Source: Motilimonas cestriensis (GTDB taxonomy: Bacteria > Pseudomonadota > Gammaproteobacteria > Enterobacterales > CBDFNC01). From it: a DNA stretch of 64,000 bases. Below are positions 47,230-57,519 of this stretch, in pieces. The DNA lies in NCBI RefSeq assembly GCF_021295315.1, contig NZ_JAIMJA010000001.1, positions 306,151 to 370,150 on the forward strand, given 5' to 3'. The notes beneath the pieces are model-generated. The model ran no database searches, was not told the DNA's origin, and saw only the letters and a list, made by a program, of their open reading frames with translations. How positions within the stretch are numbered: position 1 is the first letter of the stretch; every line of letters begins with the position of its first letter. The position numbers and the translations under genes are program-made.

Positions 47230-48246
47230 CTACTTCCCAAACTTAACGCGTGGATCGACTAACGCAACACAGATATCCGACAAGATATTCCCGATCATCA
47301 TGGCAATAGAGGTCATCACCAAAATGCCCATCACCACTGGGTAATCGCGCTGCAGTATCGCGTCGTAACCCAATAAGCCAATACCGTCGATATTGAATAC
47401 GGCTTCGATAAGGAATGAACCGGCAAAGAACACACTCACTACCGCACCAAAGTGGCTAGCAATAGGGATTAAGCTATTACGTAATGCATGTTGTTTTAAT
47501 GCTTTGTCAAAAGGCAAGCCTTTGGCAATCGCAGTACGGACATAGTCTGCCGACAGGTTTTCCATTAACGAGTTTTTCATGGTCATGGTTAAAATGGCAA
47601 AGTCGCCAATGGCGTAAGCCATCAAGGGCAACACGGCATGCCAGAGGATTTCGTAAATCTGTTCGCTAAGCGTTTCTAAGTCCTCGAATTCATCACTGAC
47701 AAAACCGCCAAATGGAAACCATTCCAGCTGGAATGAAAATACCGTTAACAGCAAAATGCCGACCACAAAACCGGGCAGCGCAAAGCCGACAAATATCGCA
47801 ATGGAGGATAAATTATCAAACCAGCTACCATGATAGCGTGCCTTGGCTATCCCTAAGGGAATGGAGACGCCATAACTAATAAGAAATAGACAAACGCCAT
47901 AAAAGGTTGAAACAGGGAGACGATCAAGAATCAAATCGAGTACTGGATCTTGATAAAAGGTCGATGCACCTAAGTCACCTTGCAGTAACTTTCCCATCCA
48001 GTCGACGTAAGCCTGCCAAACGGGTTTATCCATGCCATAAAATGCACTTAGCTCCGCTAATTGCTCTTCTGACAATGAATTGTTGCTCATGCTGCTGCCT
48101 TGAGACAAGCTCATTTGCTGCATTTCAGCAATGGCGCGTTCCATTGGCCCACCGGGCACAAAACGAGTAATGGTAAATACCAATACGGTGATACCAATAA
48201 ATGTAGGGATAACCAGCAATAAACGCCGGATAAAATAGGCTAGCAC
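47230..48246 (-). CDS. yejB: Peptide ABC transporter permease, YejB-like
   Basis: 338 aa from a GTG start with AAAGGAGAGAGGG upstream. Begins MLAYFIRRLLLVIPTFIGITVLVF, the standard DppB/OppB membrane start. The EAA loop DYVRTAIAKGLPFDKALKQHALRNSLIPI is present. First gene of yejB-yejE-yejA-two ATPases, all on the minus strand. In E. coli the order is yejABEF with a fused ATPase, so both gene order and ATPase architecture differ. Confidence 0.9.
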   Translation of the reverse strand: MLAYFIRRLLLVIPTFIGITVLVFTITRFVPGGPMERAIAEMQQMSLSQGSSMSNNSLSEEQLAELSAFYGMDKPVWQAYVDWMGKLLQGDLGASTFYQDPVLDLILDRLPVSTFYGVCLFLISYGVSIPLGIAKARYHGSWFDNLSSIAIFVGFALPGFVVGILLLTVFSFQLEWFPFGGFVSDEFEDLETLSEQIYEILWHAVLPLMAYAIGDFAILTMTMKNSLMENLSADYVRTAIAKGLPFDKALKQHALRNSLIPIASHFGAVVSVFFAGSFLIEAVFNIDGIGLLGYDAILQRDYPVVMGILVMTSIAMMIGNILSDICVALVDPRVKFGK

Positions 48247-48842
48247 AACCCTCTCTCCTTTTTGAGCTAATGGTTCGTTATGAACCAGTACTGCCGACTC
48301 AGAGCAAACAATTATGTTGCCTGATAAAGCTTAACCGAGCACCATCCTGACCACATTGACTCATACCATGCCAAAATGTGAATCAGCTCTGCCGACTCAG
48401 ACCAAACAACTAAGTAGCCTGATGAAACTAAAGTGAACATCCTCCTGATCACTTTAGAATTGGCGCATTCTAGCACGTCATTTCCTTTGCCTTACTGCGG
48501 TCACACCTAAAACCTCACTGCGCGATACGCAGAGTATCAGTAAATGATCCCAGTTATGGGCTATAAAGTTAATCGGACGAAAAGCAAGGGACAAAATCGC
48601 GTTTATACCACATAATCGACTATTTATAAGTGACAATAATTCTCAATTAACACTTATGAATCACGCTGCTCTGGCCTCACTGAGTGCGCCTCTAGAGCTT
48701 ATTAATAGACACTTTGTTAACTCAATGCGCCTAGTGTTAGGCCTTAATTGATCCAATTTGGCATTATCCCACTAGATTGATAGGCATCTGTTTCTCGATT
48801 TTGGTAATACGGATAACCAGTTAGCCTTTATATGGAGTACAC
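48247..48842. other. 596-bp divergent region with a 64-bp imperfect direct repeat
   Basis: Copies at 48291-48354 and 48389-48452 start with CTGCCGACTCAGA and end with CTGA(C/T)CAC, with about a third of positions differing. They sit immediately upstream of yejB. No gene found; they probably include the yej and POP promoters. Confidence 0.6.
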
Positions 48843-50840
48843 ATGGAACAAGATAACTATTTATGGCTAGAAGAAGTGGAAAGCCAACTTGCGTTAGATT
48901 GGGTAAGGGAACAAAACCAACGTAGCCAAGCCGAGTTAGAGCAAATCCCCGTATTTAAGCCATTTCAAGATGCGATCTTAAGCAGCTTAGAAAACGACCA
49001 AAAAATCCCTTATGGCACGCGCCGCAACAGCGATTACTTCAACTTTTGGCAAGATAAAGACCATGTTAAAGGCATATGGCGTAAAACCGCTTTTGCCGAT
49101 TTTGTATCGGGCACACCACGCTGGCAAACCTTGCTTGATCTTGATGCCTTGAATAAACAAGAGCAAGCGAATTGGGTTATCGGCGCCATTGATGTGCTAG
49201 CACCAGAGCATAACAAAGCCTTGATTAAACTGAGTCCGGGGGGCAGTGATGCTGGGATTGTCCGCGAATTTGATCTGGTCTCTAAAACATTCCTGAGCGA
49301 TGGCTTTCACTTACCTGAAGCCAAGAACATGGTCACTTGGGTTAATGAACAGCAAATAATAGTGGCAACGGATTTTGGCCCAAACAGCCTGACAGATTCA
49401 GGCTATCCGGCACAAGTTAAGCTATGGCACCGCCAAACTTCTCTTAATGATAGTAAGTTATTACTTACCATTCCAACCTCGGAAATGGGCCTTTTCACCT
49501 TCCGTTTAGAGCAAGACGATCAATCATACACGGGCGTGAGTCGCTGTATTGATTTTTTCCATCACCGCACTTATATCCTTGTAAGTCAGCAATTAATCGA
49601 GCTGCCCTTACCTGAACAACATGATATTCAAGGCCTATTTAACGACCATTTACTGGTCAGCTTAAAGGCCGATTGGCTTGGATTCAAACAAGCCGATTTA
49701 ATTGCACTGCCAATGGCAAGCCTATTGTGTCAGCAACCTGAGCCGACCCTAGTCTATCGCCCTAGTAGTAAAGCGGCGATCCAGCGTGTCACGCCGGCCA
49801 AAAACGTACTCTATGTTGAGCTGCTTGAAAACGTCAGTTCGCGTTTACTTTGCCTAGACAAAAATTGGCAAGTCAGTGATCTCACGCCACAAGCAAACTT
49901 AAGTTTATCGGTCATTGATGCCAGCGAAGAAGACGACAGCGTGCTGGTTAAGGCCGAGGGCTTCCTGCTGCCTGAATCGTTGTTTTTGCTCGCGCCAAAT
50001 CAACCACCACAAATGTTGCGCCAATTAGCGCCACAATTTAATGCCAGCGACCTGCAAGTAGAGCAACACTGGGTTAACTCAAAAGACGGCACACAAGTCC
50101 CCTACTTCCTGATTGCGAAAAAAGATCTGGAGCTCAACGGTACGACCCCCACTATTTTGTATGGTTATGGCGGCTTCGAAATTGCATTAAAGCCAAGCTA
50201 TCTTGCGCATGCGGGTAAAACTTGGCTCGCACAAGGGGGCGCATATGCCATCGCCAACATCCGCGGAGGTGGCGAGTTTGGCCCGGCTTGGCATCAGGCA
50301 GCTCTCACTCATCAGCGCCAACGCGCCTATGATGACTTTTTTGCTGTTGCAGAAGATTTAATCAATCGTAAGGTGACCCAACCAAAACACCTTGGCGCAA
50401 TGGGCGGCTCAAATGGCGGCTTGTTAATGGGGGTATGCTTGACTCAACGCCCTGAGCTGTTTAATGCTATCAATATTCTGGTACCCTTACTGGACATGAA
50501 ACGCTTTCATCTACTTTTAGCCGGTGCCAGTTGGATGGCAGAATATGGCAATCCTGATATTGCAGAAGATTGGGCAGTTATCAAAACCTACTCGCCTTAT
50601 CAAAACTTAGTTACCAATCGCCACTATCCAAAAGTGTTGTTGAGAACGTCAACCAAGGATGATCGCGTTCATCCTGCCCACGCCCGTAAGCTGGCAGCTA
50701 AAATGGCGGAGCTAGGCCACCCATTTTTCTACTATGAAAATATAGAAGGTGGCCATGCTGGCGCGGCAGATTTAAAACAAAGCGCCTACACCAAAGCCAT
50801 GGATTTTGCCTACTTCTGGCATCGCCTAGGCCACGAATAA
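48843..50840 (+). CDS. Prolyl oligopeptidase-family serine peptidase (S9)
   Basis: 665 aa. An N-terminal propeller-type region (about 1-400) is followed by an alpha/beta hydrolase domain with the catalytic Ser in MGGSNGGLLMG, Asp in STKDDRVHPAH and His in EGGHAGAADL. No signal peptide, so cytoplasmic. It cleaves after proline or basic residues in short peptides, depending on subfamily. Divergent from the peptide importer and 85 bp upstream of the leucyl aminopeptidase. Confidence 0.92.
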   Translation: MEQDNYLWLEEVESQLALDWVREQNQRSQAELEQIPVFKPFQDAILSSLENDQKIPYGTRRNSDYFNFWQDKDHVKGIWRKTAFADFVSGTPRWQTLLDLDALNKQEQANWVIGAIDVLAPEHNKALIKLSPGGSDAGIVREFDLVSKTFLSDGFHLPEAKNMVTWVNEQQIIVATDFGPNSLTDSGYPAQVKLWHRQTSLNDSKLLLTIPTSEMGLFTFRLEQDDQSYTGVSRCIDFFHHRTYILVSQQLIELPLPEQHDIQGLFNDHLLVSLKADWLGFKQADLIALPMASLLCQQPEPTLVYRPSSKAAIQRVTPAKNVLYVELLENVSSRLLCLDKNWQVSDLTPQANLSLSVIDASEEDDSVLVKAEGFLLPESLFLLAPNQPPQMLRQLAPQFNASDLQVEQHWVNSKDGTQVPYFLIAKKDLELNGTTPTILYGYGGFEIALKPSYLAHAGKTWLAQGGAYAIANIRGGGEFGPAWHQAALTHQRQRAYDDFFAVAEDLINRKVTQPKHLGAMGGSNGGLLMGVCLTQRPELFNAINILVPLLDMKRFHLLLAGASWMAEYGNPDIAEDWAVIKTYSPYQNLVTNRHYPKVLLRTSTKDDRVHPAHARKLAAKMAELGHPFFYYENIEGGHAGAADLKQSAYTKAMDFAYFWHRLGHE

Positions 50841-50925
50841 AACACGCTAATAATTAAAACCTAATCCGCTGGTGAGACCAATCTAGCCTCACCATGTAAT
50901 ACAACGAAATAAACTGAGTGGTAAT

Positions 50926-52368
50926 ATGAATTTTATTTTTGCAACACCAGAACAAGCCACAACGGGCACCCTTGTGGTTCCTGTATTTAAAGACGATCTT
51001 AGCGCCCTCTCGGGTTTATCGTCCGAAGTGCAAATAAAAGCCTTAATTGAACAAGAGCAAATCAGCACCAAAGCCGGAGTTGTTACTCCCTTTTTCAACA
51101 CAGAGCAGTCGCTGGTGCTTGTTGGCGCTGGCAAACGTGAAAAATTCAGTGAAAATGAACTACTCAAATTAGTACAAAGCTTAGCGGTCGCACTAAAAGA
51201 GAGCCAAACTCAAGTCAGTTTATTAGTTGATGTCTTAGTGCCAGCAAAACGCGATATTGACTGGACCCTTACGCAGATCACGCAACAATGGTTAAGCAGC
51301 TTATACAGCTATGACATCACTAAATCAGAAAAAGCGCCAGCCACTAAAACCGAGTTATTGGCTTTTGTCACCACCAATGCCAATGATGCTGCCGTCACTT
51401 TAGGGCAAGCCATCGCCAATGGAATGAATGTCACCAAAGAGCTGGGCGATTTGCCTTCAAATATTTGTACACCGACCTACCTTGCCGAATTTGCCGCTAA
51501 GCTGGCTGAGCAGCACAACGAGTTTGAAATAGAAGTGCTTGAAGAAAGTGACATGGAAGCCTTAGGCATGGGCTCATTCCTGTCCGTATCAAAAGGCAGC
51601 GATGAAGCCGCCAAGCTGATTGTGCTGCAATACCAAGGCGGTAAGGCCAATGAAGCCCCGCACGTATTAGTTGGTAAAGGATTAACCTTTGACAGTGGTG
51701 GCATTAGCTTAAAGCCGGGCGCTGGCATGGAAGAAATGAAGTACGACATGGGCGGCGCAGCGGCCGTGCTGGGTACCATGCACACCCTATCCGAACTTAA
51801 ACCCGCGTTAAACGTGGTTGCTATCATCGCCGCAGCCGAGAACATGCCTTCGGCACGTGCCTCTAAGCCGGGTGACGTGGTCACCAGCATGAGCGGTAAG
51901 ACCATTGAAATCATCAATACTGACGCCGAAGGCCGCTTAGTATTAGCTGACGCTCTCACCTACGCAGAGCGTTTTAACCCCGCTAGTGTGGTTGATATTG
52001 CGACATTAACCGGTGCGGTGATCGTCGGTCTAGGGGTGCACCCCACAGCGGTTTATGCTAATGATGATAGCTTAAGCAACGAGCTGTTAGCGGCGGGTAA
52101 TGAGTCTTGGGATCGCGGTTGGCCAATGCCATTGTGGGATGATTACGCGGCTGAAATTACCTCACCGTTTGCTGATTTACGCAATACCGGCTCAATTGCT
52201 CGCGCAGGTGGCTCGATCACTGCAGCGATGTTCCTAAAAGCCTTCGCTGAAAAATACACCTGGGCACATTTAGACATCGCGGGTACAGCGTGGCAAGGCA
52301 GTAAAGGCTCAACGGGTCGTCCGGTGCCAATGCTGACGCAATACTTACTTGCAAAGCAAGCAAAGTAA
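50926..52368 (+). CDS. Leucyl aminopeptidase (M17)
   Basis: 480 aa. The metal-binding and catalytic signature NTDAEGRLVLADALTYAE is intact, as are GKGLTFDSGGISLKPG and KYDMGGAAAVLGTMH. It removes N-terminal residues from peptides in the cytoplasm. PepA-like in architecture, though the N-terminal domain (about 1-165) is diverged and the gene is not in the usual pepA-holC-valS setting, so it is probably a paralogue. Confidence 0.92.
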   Translation: MNFIFATPEQATTGTLVVPVFKDDLSALSGLSSEVQIKALIEQEQISTKAGVVTPFFNTEQSLVLVGAGKREKFSENELLKLVQSLAVALKESQTQVSLLVDVLVPAKRDIDWTLTQITQQWLSSLYSYDITKSEKAPATKTELLAFVTTNANDAAVTLGQAIANGMNVTKELGDLPSNICTPTYLAEFAAKLAEQHNEFEIEVLEESDMEALGMGSFLSVSKGSDEAAKLIVLQYQGGKANEAPHVLVGKGLTFDSGGISLKPGAGMEEMKYDMGGAAAVLGTMHTLSELKPALNVVAIIAAAENMPSARASKPGDVVTSMSGKTIEIINTDAEGRLVLADALTYAERFNPASVVDIATLTGAVIVGLGVHPTAVYANDDSLSNELLAAGNESWDRGWPMPLWDDYAAEITSPFADLRNTGSIARAGGSITAAMFLKAFAEKYTWAHLDIAGTAWQGSKGSTGRPVPMLTQYLLAKQAK

Positions 52369-52550
52369 GATCTATTCGCTCAGCTTATTGAAACCATAGG
52401 CTGAGCTTAAATAGCTGAAATAACACAGCAGTTAGCCACTCGGTTGACTGCTTCTTGATCTATTGTAGTAGTTTCGTGCTTTTTTCTTCCCCTTCGTGAC
52501 TTCATTATCCTGCTTAACCTGTGCATAATAGCGCCGTTAAGGAGAATTAA

Positions 52551-53024
52551 ATGACCCGCTGCCACTGTGGTAATGATTTACCGTATGAAAAATGCTGCCA
52601 ACCGTTACATTTAGGTGAACTTGCAGCCCCCACTTGTGAAGCGCTAATGCGCTCGCGTTTTAGTGCTTATATCGAGCAATTAGGGGAGTATTTATTTAAC
52701 ACTTGGCACCCCGATTTTCGTGCCGACTTAACACCCGAACTATTAGCTCAATCAGGTAAAGAAACCGATTGGCGCAGCTTACAGATTTTCGCCAGCCAAG
52801 GTGGGCCGAATGACAACCAAGGCACGGTTGAGTTTCGCGCTTGGTTTATAGCGGACAATACACTGCAATATCATCACGAAGTGTCAAACTTTACGCGTGT
52901 TGCAGGCGCTTGGGTGTATACCGACGGGGCATTTAATCCTAATAAAAAATCGCTGCTACCGGGGCGTAATGATCCTTGCCCTTGTATGAGTCAGAAGAAA
53001 TTTAAAGCCTGTTGTGGCAAATAA
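52551..53024 (+). CDS. ychJ: YchJ-family SEC-C protein
   Basis: 157 aa. N-terminal CHCGNDLPYEKCC and C-terminal RNDPCPCMSQKKFKACC are SEC-C zinc motifs around a central NTF2-like domain, as in YchJ. In E. coli it lies beside purU, and here purU follows at 53057. Function unknown. Confidence 0.92.
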   Translation: MTRCHCGNDLPYEKCCQPLHLGELAAPTCEALMRSRFSAYIEQLGEYLFNTWHPDFRADLTPELLAQSGKETDWRSLQIFASQGGPNDNQGTVEFRAWFIADNTLQYHHEVSNFTRVAGAWVYTDGAFNPNKKSLLPGRNDPCPCMSQKKFKACCGK

Positions 53025-53056
53025 TTAATTAAAAACAATTTGAGTTGAGCACTAAG

Positions 53057-53893
53057 ATGGAACGTAAAATACTGTTAACCGATTGCCAAGATCAAAAAGG
53101 CCTAATCGCGCAAATCACCAATATTTGTTACAAACACCAGCTAAATATCATTAAAAACAACGAGTTTGTGGATAACGATTTCGGCCGTTTCTTTATGCGT
53201 ACCGAGCTAGAAGGCCACTTTAATGATGCGACCTTTTTAGCCGATATTGATTCAGCACTGCCGAAAGGCGCCAACCGCAACTTAGTTCAAGCTGGCCGTA
53301 AACGCATTGTAATTATGGTGACCAAGGAAGCTCATGCCCTTGGTGATATCTTAATGAAGCAAGCTTACGGCGGCATGGATGTTGAGATTGCAGCAGTGAT
53401 AGGTAACTACGATGCATTGGAAGACTTAGTGACTAAGTTTGATATTCCTTATCACACCGTGAGTCACGAAGGCTTATCTCGCCCTGAGCACGAAGCCAAA
53501 ATTGTTGAACTGATCAATCAATATGAACCAAACTATGTCGTGTTAGCGAAGTACATGCGGATATTAACGCCGGAGTTTGTGGCTAACTACCCCAATAAAA
53601 TCATCAATATACACCATAGCTTCTTACCTGCTTTTATCGGTGCCAGCCCGTATAAACAAGCGTTCGATCGCGGCGTTAAAATCATTGGCGCGACCTCGCA
53701 CTTTGTTAACAACGACCTAGATGAAGGCCCTATCATTACCCAAGACGTGATCCACGTTGATCATAGTTTTAGTGCGCAAGACATGGCAAAAGCAGGTAAA
53801 GACGTGGAAAAGTTAGTATTAACGCGCGCATTGTCGCTGGTGTTAGATGAGAAAGTGTTTGTTTACGGCAATAAAACCGTGGTATTCAGATAA
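53057..53893 (+). CDS. purU: Formyltetrahydrofolate deformylase
   Basis: 278 aa. An N-terminal ACT domain (about 1-80) precedes the formyl-transferase domain with INIHHSFLPAFIGASPYKQAF and a distal HFVNNDLDEGPII. The enzyme hydrolyses 10-formyl-THF to formate for purine synthesis. The ATG at 53057 (MERKILLTDCQDQKGL) agrees with the E. coli N terminus; an in-frame TTG at 53045 is possible. Confidence 0.95.
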   Translation: MERKILLTDCQDQKGLIAQITNICYKHQLNIIKNNEFVDNDFGRFFMRTELEGHFNDATFLADIDSALPKGANRNLVQAGRKRIVIMVTKEAHALGDILMKQAYGGMDVEIAAVIGNYDALEDLVTKFDIPYHTVSHEGLSRPEHEAKIVELINQYEPNYVVLAKYMRILTPEFVANYPNKIINIHHSFLPAFIGASPYKQAFDRGVKIIGATSHFVNNDLDEGPIITQDVIHVDHSFSAQDMAKAGKDVEKLVLTRALSLVLDEKVFVYGNKTVVFR

Positions 53894-53912
53894 TCGTTTT
53901 CAACAACAAAAC

Positions 53913-53934
53913 AAGGCCTGTTCAATCAGGCCTT
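53913..53934. terminator. Bidirectional terminator between purU and the VC2046-like gene
   Basis: AAGGCCTG-TTCAAT-CAGGCCTT is a perfect 8-bp stem in the 43-bp gap between two convergent genes. Confidence 0.75.
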
Positions 53935-53936
53935 TA

Positions 53937-54488
53937 TTACGCCACCAAATCCAGTTTGTTAAGCTTTAACTCTTTATTGTAATCAAAGCCTTCAATAATC
54001 TGATTCATACTTATGTCGTCATATTTAACAGGCTCTGGCACGATTTTGTTTAACTTTTCCATCCACTGCAAGCGCGCTTTAAGACTAACGTTATCTAATA
54101 CTTCTTGGCCCAAACCGCCAGTAGGATCGTTTTGACATAAAGGCGTCGGTTGTAATAACTGCTGTAAACGGACACTCGCATTCAGGCCTTGTGCTGTTAA
54201 CTCGCTGAACGACTTAGCTCTATCCGCTGAAATACCAGGACCACGAATCGGAACAGGCTTACCTAGACCAAATTCAGCCCGTAAATCAGCCTCTGGTTTT
54301 TTCATCATTGGTTTATCAGCTAAACCAAATTGAGGCAACTCAGGTACGTCAGCGCAAAGCATGCTTAGCAACAACGAGAACTGCGCTCGATGTCCGTGAT
54401 GAATGGCTTGGTTAAGGCTTTGCCCTAACTGCAATTCATCGGTAAGCAAATGTTGGCGAATTTGTCCTGATATCATCTCATCACGCAA
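53937..54488 (-). CDS. VC2046/SO_2500-like conserved protein
   Basis: 183 aa, soluble. The start LTDELQLGQSLNQAIHHGHRAQFSLLLSMLCADV and the later FGLGKPVPIRGPG fit my memory of a family found mainly in Vibrio and Shewanella, of unknown function. The family label is recalled, not checked. Confidence 0.6.
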   Translation of the reverse strand: MRDEMISGQIRQHLLTDELQLGQSLNQAIHHGHRAQFSLLLSMLCADVPELPQFGLADKPMMKKPEADLRAEFGLGKPVPIRGPGISADRAKSFSELTAQGLNASVRLQQLLQPTPLCQNDPTGGLGQEVLDNVSLKARLQWMEKLNKIVPEPVKYDDISMNQIIEGFDYNKELKLNKLDLVA

Positions 54489-54639
54489 GTTAGCAAGGTT
54501 AAGATTTATATCGGCGTAACCAAAGAAAACATGAATAAATATTTATCTTCACTTTATAATGCAAGCTGTACCTTTTTTTGACTACACTTTTGTGGCTGGC
54601 TTAAATTGAAAAAGCACTGAATAAAACTAGGAAACACCA

Positions 54640-56295
54640 TTGGAATCAGAAGTTTATAGTTACCACAAAAAGAAAGTGCTAATCGTTGACGACCAACGCG
54701 CTTTCCAAGTCATGTTAAAAGCCATGCTCACTAACTTAGGCTGCGGCTCTGTTTATTTTGCCGATACGGCTGAAGCCGCAGTAAAGCTATGTCGTGAAAT
54801 CCCCTTTGACTTGCTGTTAGTCGACTATAACTTAGGCTCAGGTAAAAATGGTCGCCAGTTACTCGAATACCTGCGTAACCACAATCTAGTCAGCGTTGAT
54901 GCGATCCTATTTATTGTAACAGGCGATAACTCTCGTTCGATGGTACTCACCGCCCTGGAACTTGAGCCAGATGATTATTTGATGAAACCCTTCTCGGGTC
55001 ATCAGTTAGATACTCGAGTGCAACGTTGCTACCGGAAAAAAGCCGATTTAGTCGATATTTATACCGCCCTAAGGGAAAAAGAATACGATAAAACAGCCGC
55101 TTACTGCCGACGTAAACTTAAAGAAGATACGCGATACAAAAATTACTGCCGTAACTTAATGGCTGAGATGCTGATCCGCACAGAGCGCTACGATTCGGCG
55201 CAAGTCTTGCTAGAAAAAATTGTTGAACAACGCGAGTTTACTTGGGCCTGTATTACCTTAGGTAAAGTGTATTTTCTGCAAGAAAAGTACGACAAAGCGA
55301 TCACCACCCTCGAGAAAGTGATCAAATCTAATGCCTTACTGATTGATGCCTATGAATGGTTAGGACGAGCTTATGAGGCCAAAGGTAATCCAGAAAAAGC
55401 ACTGAGCATAGTCACTCGGGCGGCAGAGTTAGCCTATCACAGCATTGATAGGCATAAACTGTTAGCGCGCCTTGCCACCGATGCTCAAGAATTCGACATG
55501 GCAAAAGACAGCTTTGGTGCCATTTTGCAGCTTTCGCGTAACTCGTTTTACCCGGCTGTTGAACATTTAGCCAACTACGTGCGCAGTATTTTAGAAGCAG
55601 CAAAACACACGGAAGATCCTCATCGTAGAAATCGTATCCTACAAGATGTGCATTCTGCTTTATTTAAAGGACGCCATGAAGAAGGTCGCCAAGAAGATTT
55701 TGATTTTGATATGTACGAAAATATTTGCCACGCCCGCGTACATGAAGCCAAAGGTGAAATGCTAAAAGCTAAGCGTACCTTATTACATGCTATTGAACCT
55801 ATTTTAGAGCAGCATGATGATGCATCTACCGCCATTTTAGCAGAGTCAATGTTAGCCTTAGCGGGCATCGGTGAATATGAGTATGCCGAGGTAATGGCCG
55901 ATACCTTAGCGACACGCGATGTACTTGATGATGTCACCAGTAAAACATTGGAAAAAGTCTCTCAAGGTGAAATGAAAGACACCTTAGCAGCGTTTAAAGA
56001 TCTTAATAAAATGGGTAAACAAGCTTACGAACATGGCGATTATGAGGCCGCGCGTGGCTATTTTGATCGCGCCTTGAAAAAAGCGCCTATGAACTCAGGC
56101 GCGGCGGTTAATAAACTTCAAGCCAGTATAAAATTGTTAATTGCCGATAAAAAACAAGCGCGCAAGTACATTGAAGAGTGTGAAAGCTGTATCAATACAC
56201 TTGAAGGGGTGCCGTTGTCTGGCGCGCACAGAGAACGATTTTTAGCCTTAAAGGCTGATTTTCATCAAGCGGCTAAAATGCCGGGGAAAAAATAA
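54640..56295 (+). CDS. Response regulator with TPR output
   Basis: 551 aa from a TTG start with AGGAA 7 bp upstream. The receiver domain (about 10-130) has the Asp-Asp pocket in LIVDDQRAF, the phosphoacceptor in LLVDYNLG, and Lys in YLMKPFSG. The remaining 400 residues are tetratricopeptide-like repeats (FTWACITLGKVYFLQEKYDKAI, YEWLGRAYEAKGNPEKAL). There is no DNA-binding domain, so it probably acts through protein contacts. No histidine kinase is adjacent. Confidence 0.9.
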   Translation: MESEVYSYHKKKVLIVDDQRAFQVMLKAMLTNLGCGSVYFADTAEAAVKLCREIPFDLLLVDYNLGSGKNGRQLLEYLRNHNLVSVDAILFIVTGDNSRSMVLTALELEPDDYLMKPFSGHQLDTRVQRCYRKKADLVDIYTALREKEYDKTAAYCRRKLKEDTRYKNYCRNLMAEMLIRTERYDSAQVLLEKIVEQREFTWACITLGKVYFLQEKYDKAITTLEKVIKSNALLIDAYEWLGRAYEAKGNPEKALSIVTRAAELAYHSIDRHKLLARLATDAQEFDMAKDSFGAILQLSRNSFYPAVEHLANYVRSILEAAKHTEDPHRRNRILQDVHSALFKGRHEEGRQEDFDFDMYENICHARVHEAKGEMLKAKRTLLHAIEPILEQHDDASTAILAESMLALAGIGEYEYAEVMADTLATRDVLDDVTSKTLEKVSQGEMKDTLAAFKDLNKMGKQAYEHGDYEAARGYFDRALKKAPMNSGAAVNKLQASIKLLIADKKQARKYIEECESCINTLEGVPLSGAHRERFLALKADFHQAAKMPGKK

Positions 56296-56305
56296 CACAG
56301 CAAAA

Positions 56306-56336
56306 AGCAGGTAATATTTTTTATTTATTACCTGCT
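56306..56336. terminator. Hairpin between the TPR regulator gene and yqjG
   Basis: AGCAGGTAATA/TATTACCTGCT is an 11-bp perfect stem with a 9-nt loop, between convergent genes. It lacks a T-run, so termination is inferred. Confidence 0.5.
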
Positions 56337-56372
56337 GAATGTTTACTGCTAACGGCTTTGCCCTACTATTTT

Positions 56373-57332
56373 CTAAACCTGTTCATCGCGCAGATGGGGC
56401 GAATCAAAATCCAGTTTAGGCCCAACAGGCACCACTTGAGTGGGATTAATCATGGTATGGCTAAAGTAATAATGGCGCTTAATGTGCGCCATATTGACTG
56501 TGTCAGCGATACCATGCATTTGATATAGCTCTTTTAAATAGCCTTGTAGATGTGGATAATCGGCAATGCGCTTATGATTACACTTAAAATGCCCGACATA
56601 GACCGCATCAAACCGCACTAACGTAGTGAATAAACGCCAGTCCGCTTCAGTCAAGGTATCCCCCACTAGATAGCGCTGTTTGCTCAGTAAGCTATCAAGA
56701 TGGTCAAGCTCATCAAACAATGTTACAAACGCCTGCTCATAAGCCTCTTGAGTGGTGGCAAAACCACATCGATAGACGCCATTATTCACTCGCTCGTACA
56801 CTCTTTGGTTAATCGCCTCTATTTCTGGCCGTAGCGCGAGTGGGTAATAATCTTGTTCATTACCGGTTAATGAGTTAAATGCTGAGTTAAAAATACGAAT
56901 AATCTCAGCCGACTCATTATTGACGATGGTCTGGGTTTGTTTGTCCCATAAAATAGGCACTGTCACTCGCCCCGTGTAGAGCGGATCAGCTTTTTGATAA
57001 ATTTGATAGAGGTAGTCATTGTGATATAGGTCATCCACCAGCCCCGCTTGTTGGTCAAACTCCCAGCCATTTTCAAGCATGTCAGGGCTAACCACAGAGA
57101 CACTGATATGCTCGGTCAGATCTTTTAGTTGACGAAAAATCAAAGCGCGGTGCGCCCAAGGACAAGCCAAAGAAACATAAAGGTGATATCGCCCAAACTC
57201 AGCAAAAAAGCCTTTTTCGCTATCGGGTTCGATTTGATGACGAAACTGACTTTGCTCTCGCTTGAATTCACCTTGGCTTTTTTCAGTGTCATACCACTGG
57301 TCTCGCCACTGGCCTTTTACTAATAATCCCAT
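56373..57332 (-). CDS. yqjG: Glutathionyl-hydroquinone reductase (YqjG type)
   Basis: 319 aa. The catalytic Cys is in VSLACPWAHRALI, and YDTEKSQGEFKREQSQFRH precedes it as in the Xi-class glutathione transferases. The C-terminal helical domain has VERVNNGVYRCGFATTQEAYE. It reduces glutathionyl-hydroquinones in the cytoplasm. Confidence 0.93.
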   Translation of the reverse strand: MGLLVKGQWRDQWYDTEKSQGEFKREQSQFRHQIEPDSEKGFFAEFGRYHLYVSLACPWAHRALIFRQLKDLTEHISVSVVSPDMLENGWEFDQQAGLVDDLYHNDYLYQIYQKADPLYTGRVTVPILWDKQTQTIVNNESAEIIRIFNSAFNSLTGNEQDYYPLALRPEIEAINQRVYERVNNGVYRCGFATTQEAYEQAFVTLFDELDHLDSLLSKQRYLVGDTLTEADWRLFTTLVRFDAVYVGHFKCNHKRIADYPHLQGYLKELYQMHGIADTVNMAHIKRHYYFSHTMINPTQVVPVGPKLDFDSPHLRDEQV

Positions 57333-57519
57333 AAATCCTCCCTTGCTAGTTTAATAAGTGTAATTTATACAAATTCGATAACAAGCTAGATAATTAGCCA
57401 AAACCCTTCTATAAATTAGAACCTTTAGCCAAATTAATTACTTAACCTCACTTCTGGCTCCTGCAACAAGCCAGATTCTTTCGCCTATACTCAGCTAAGG
57501 CATTAGTAGGGAACAGGTT

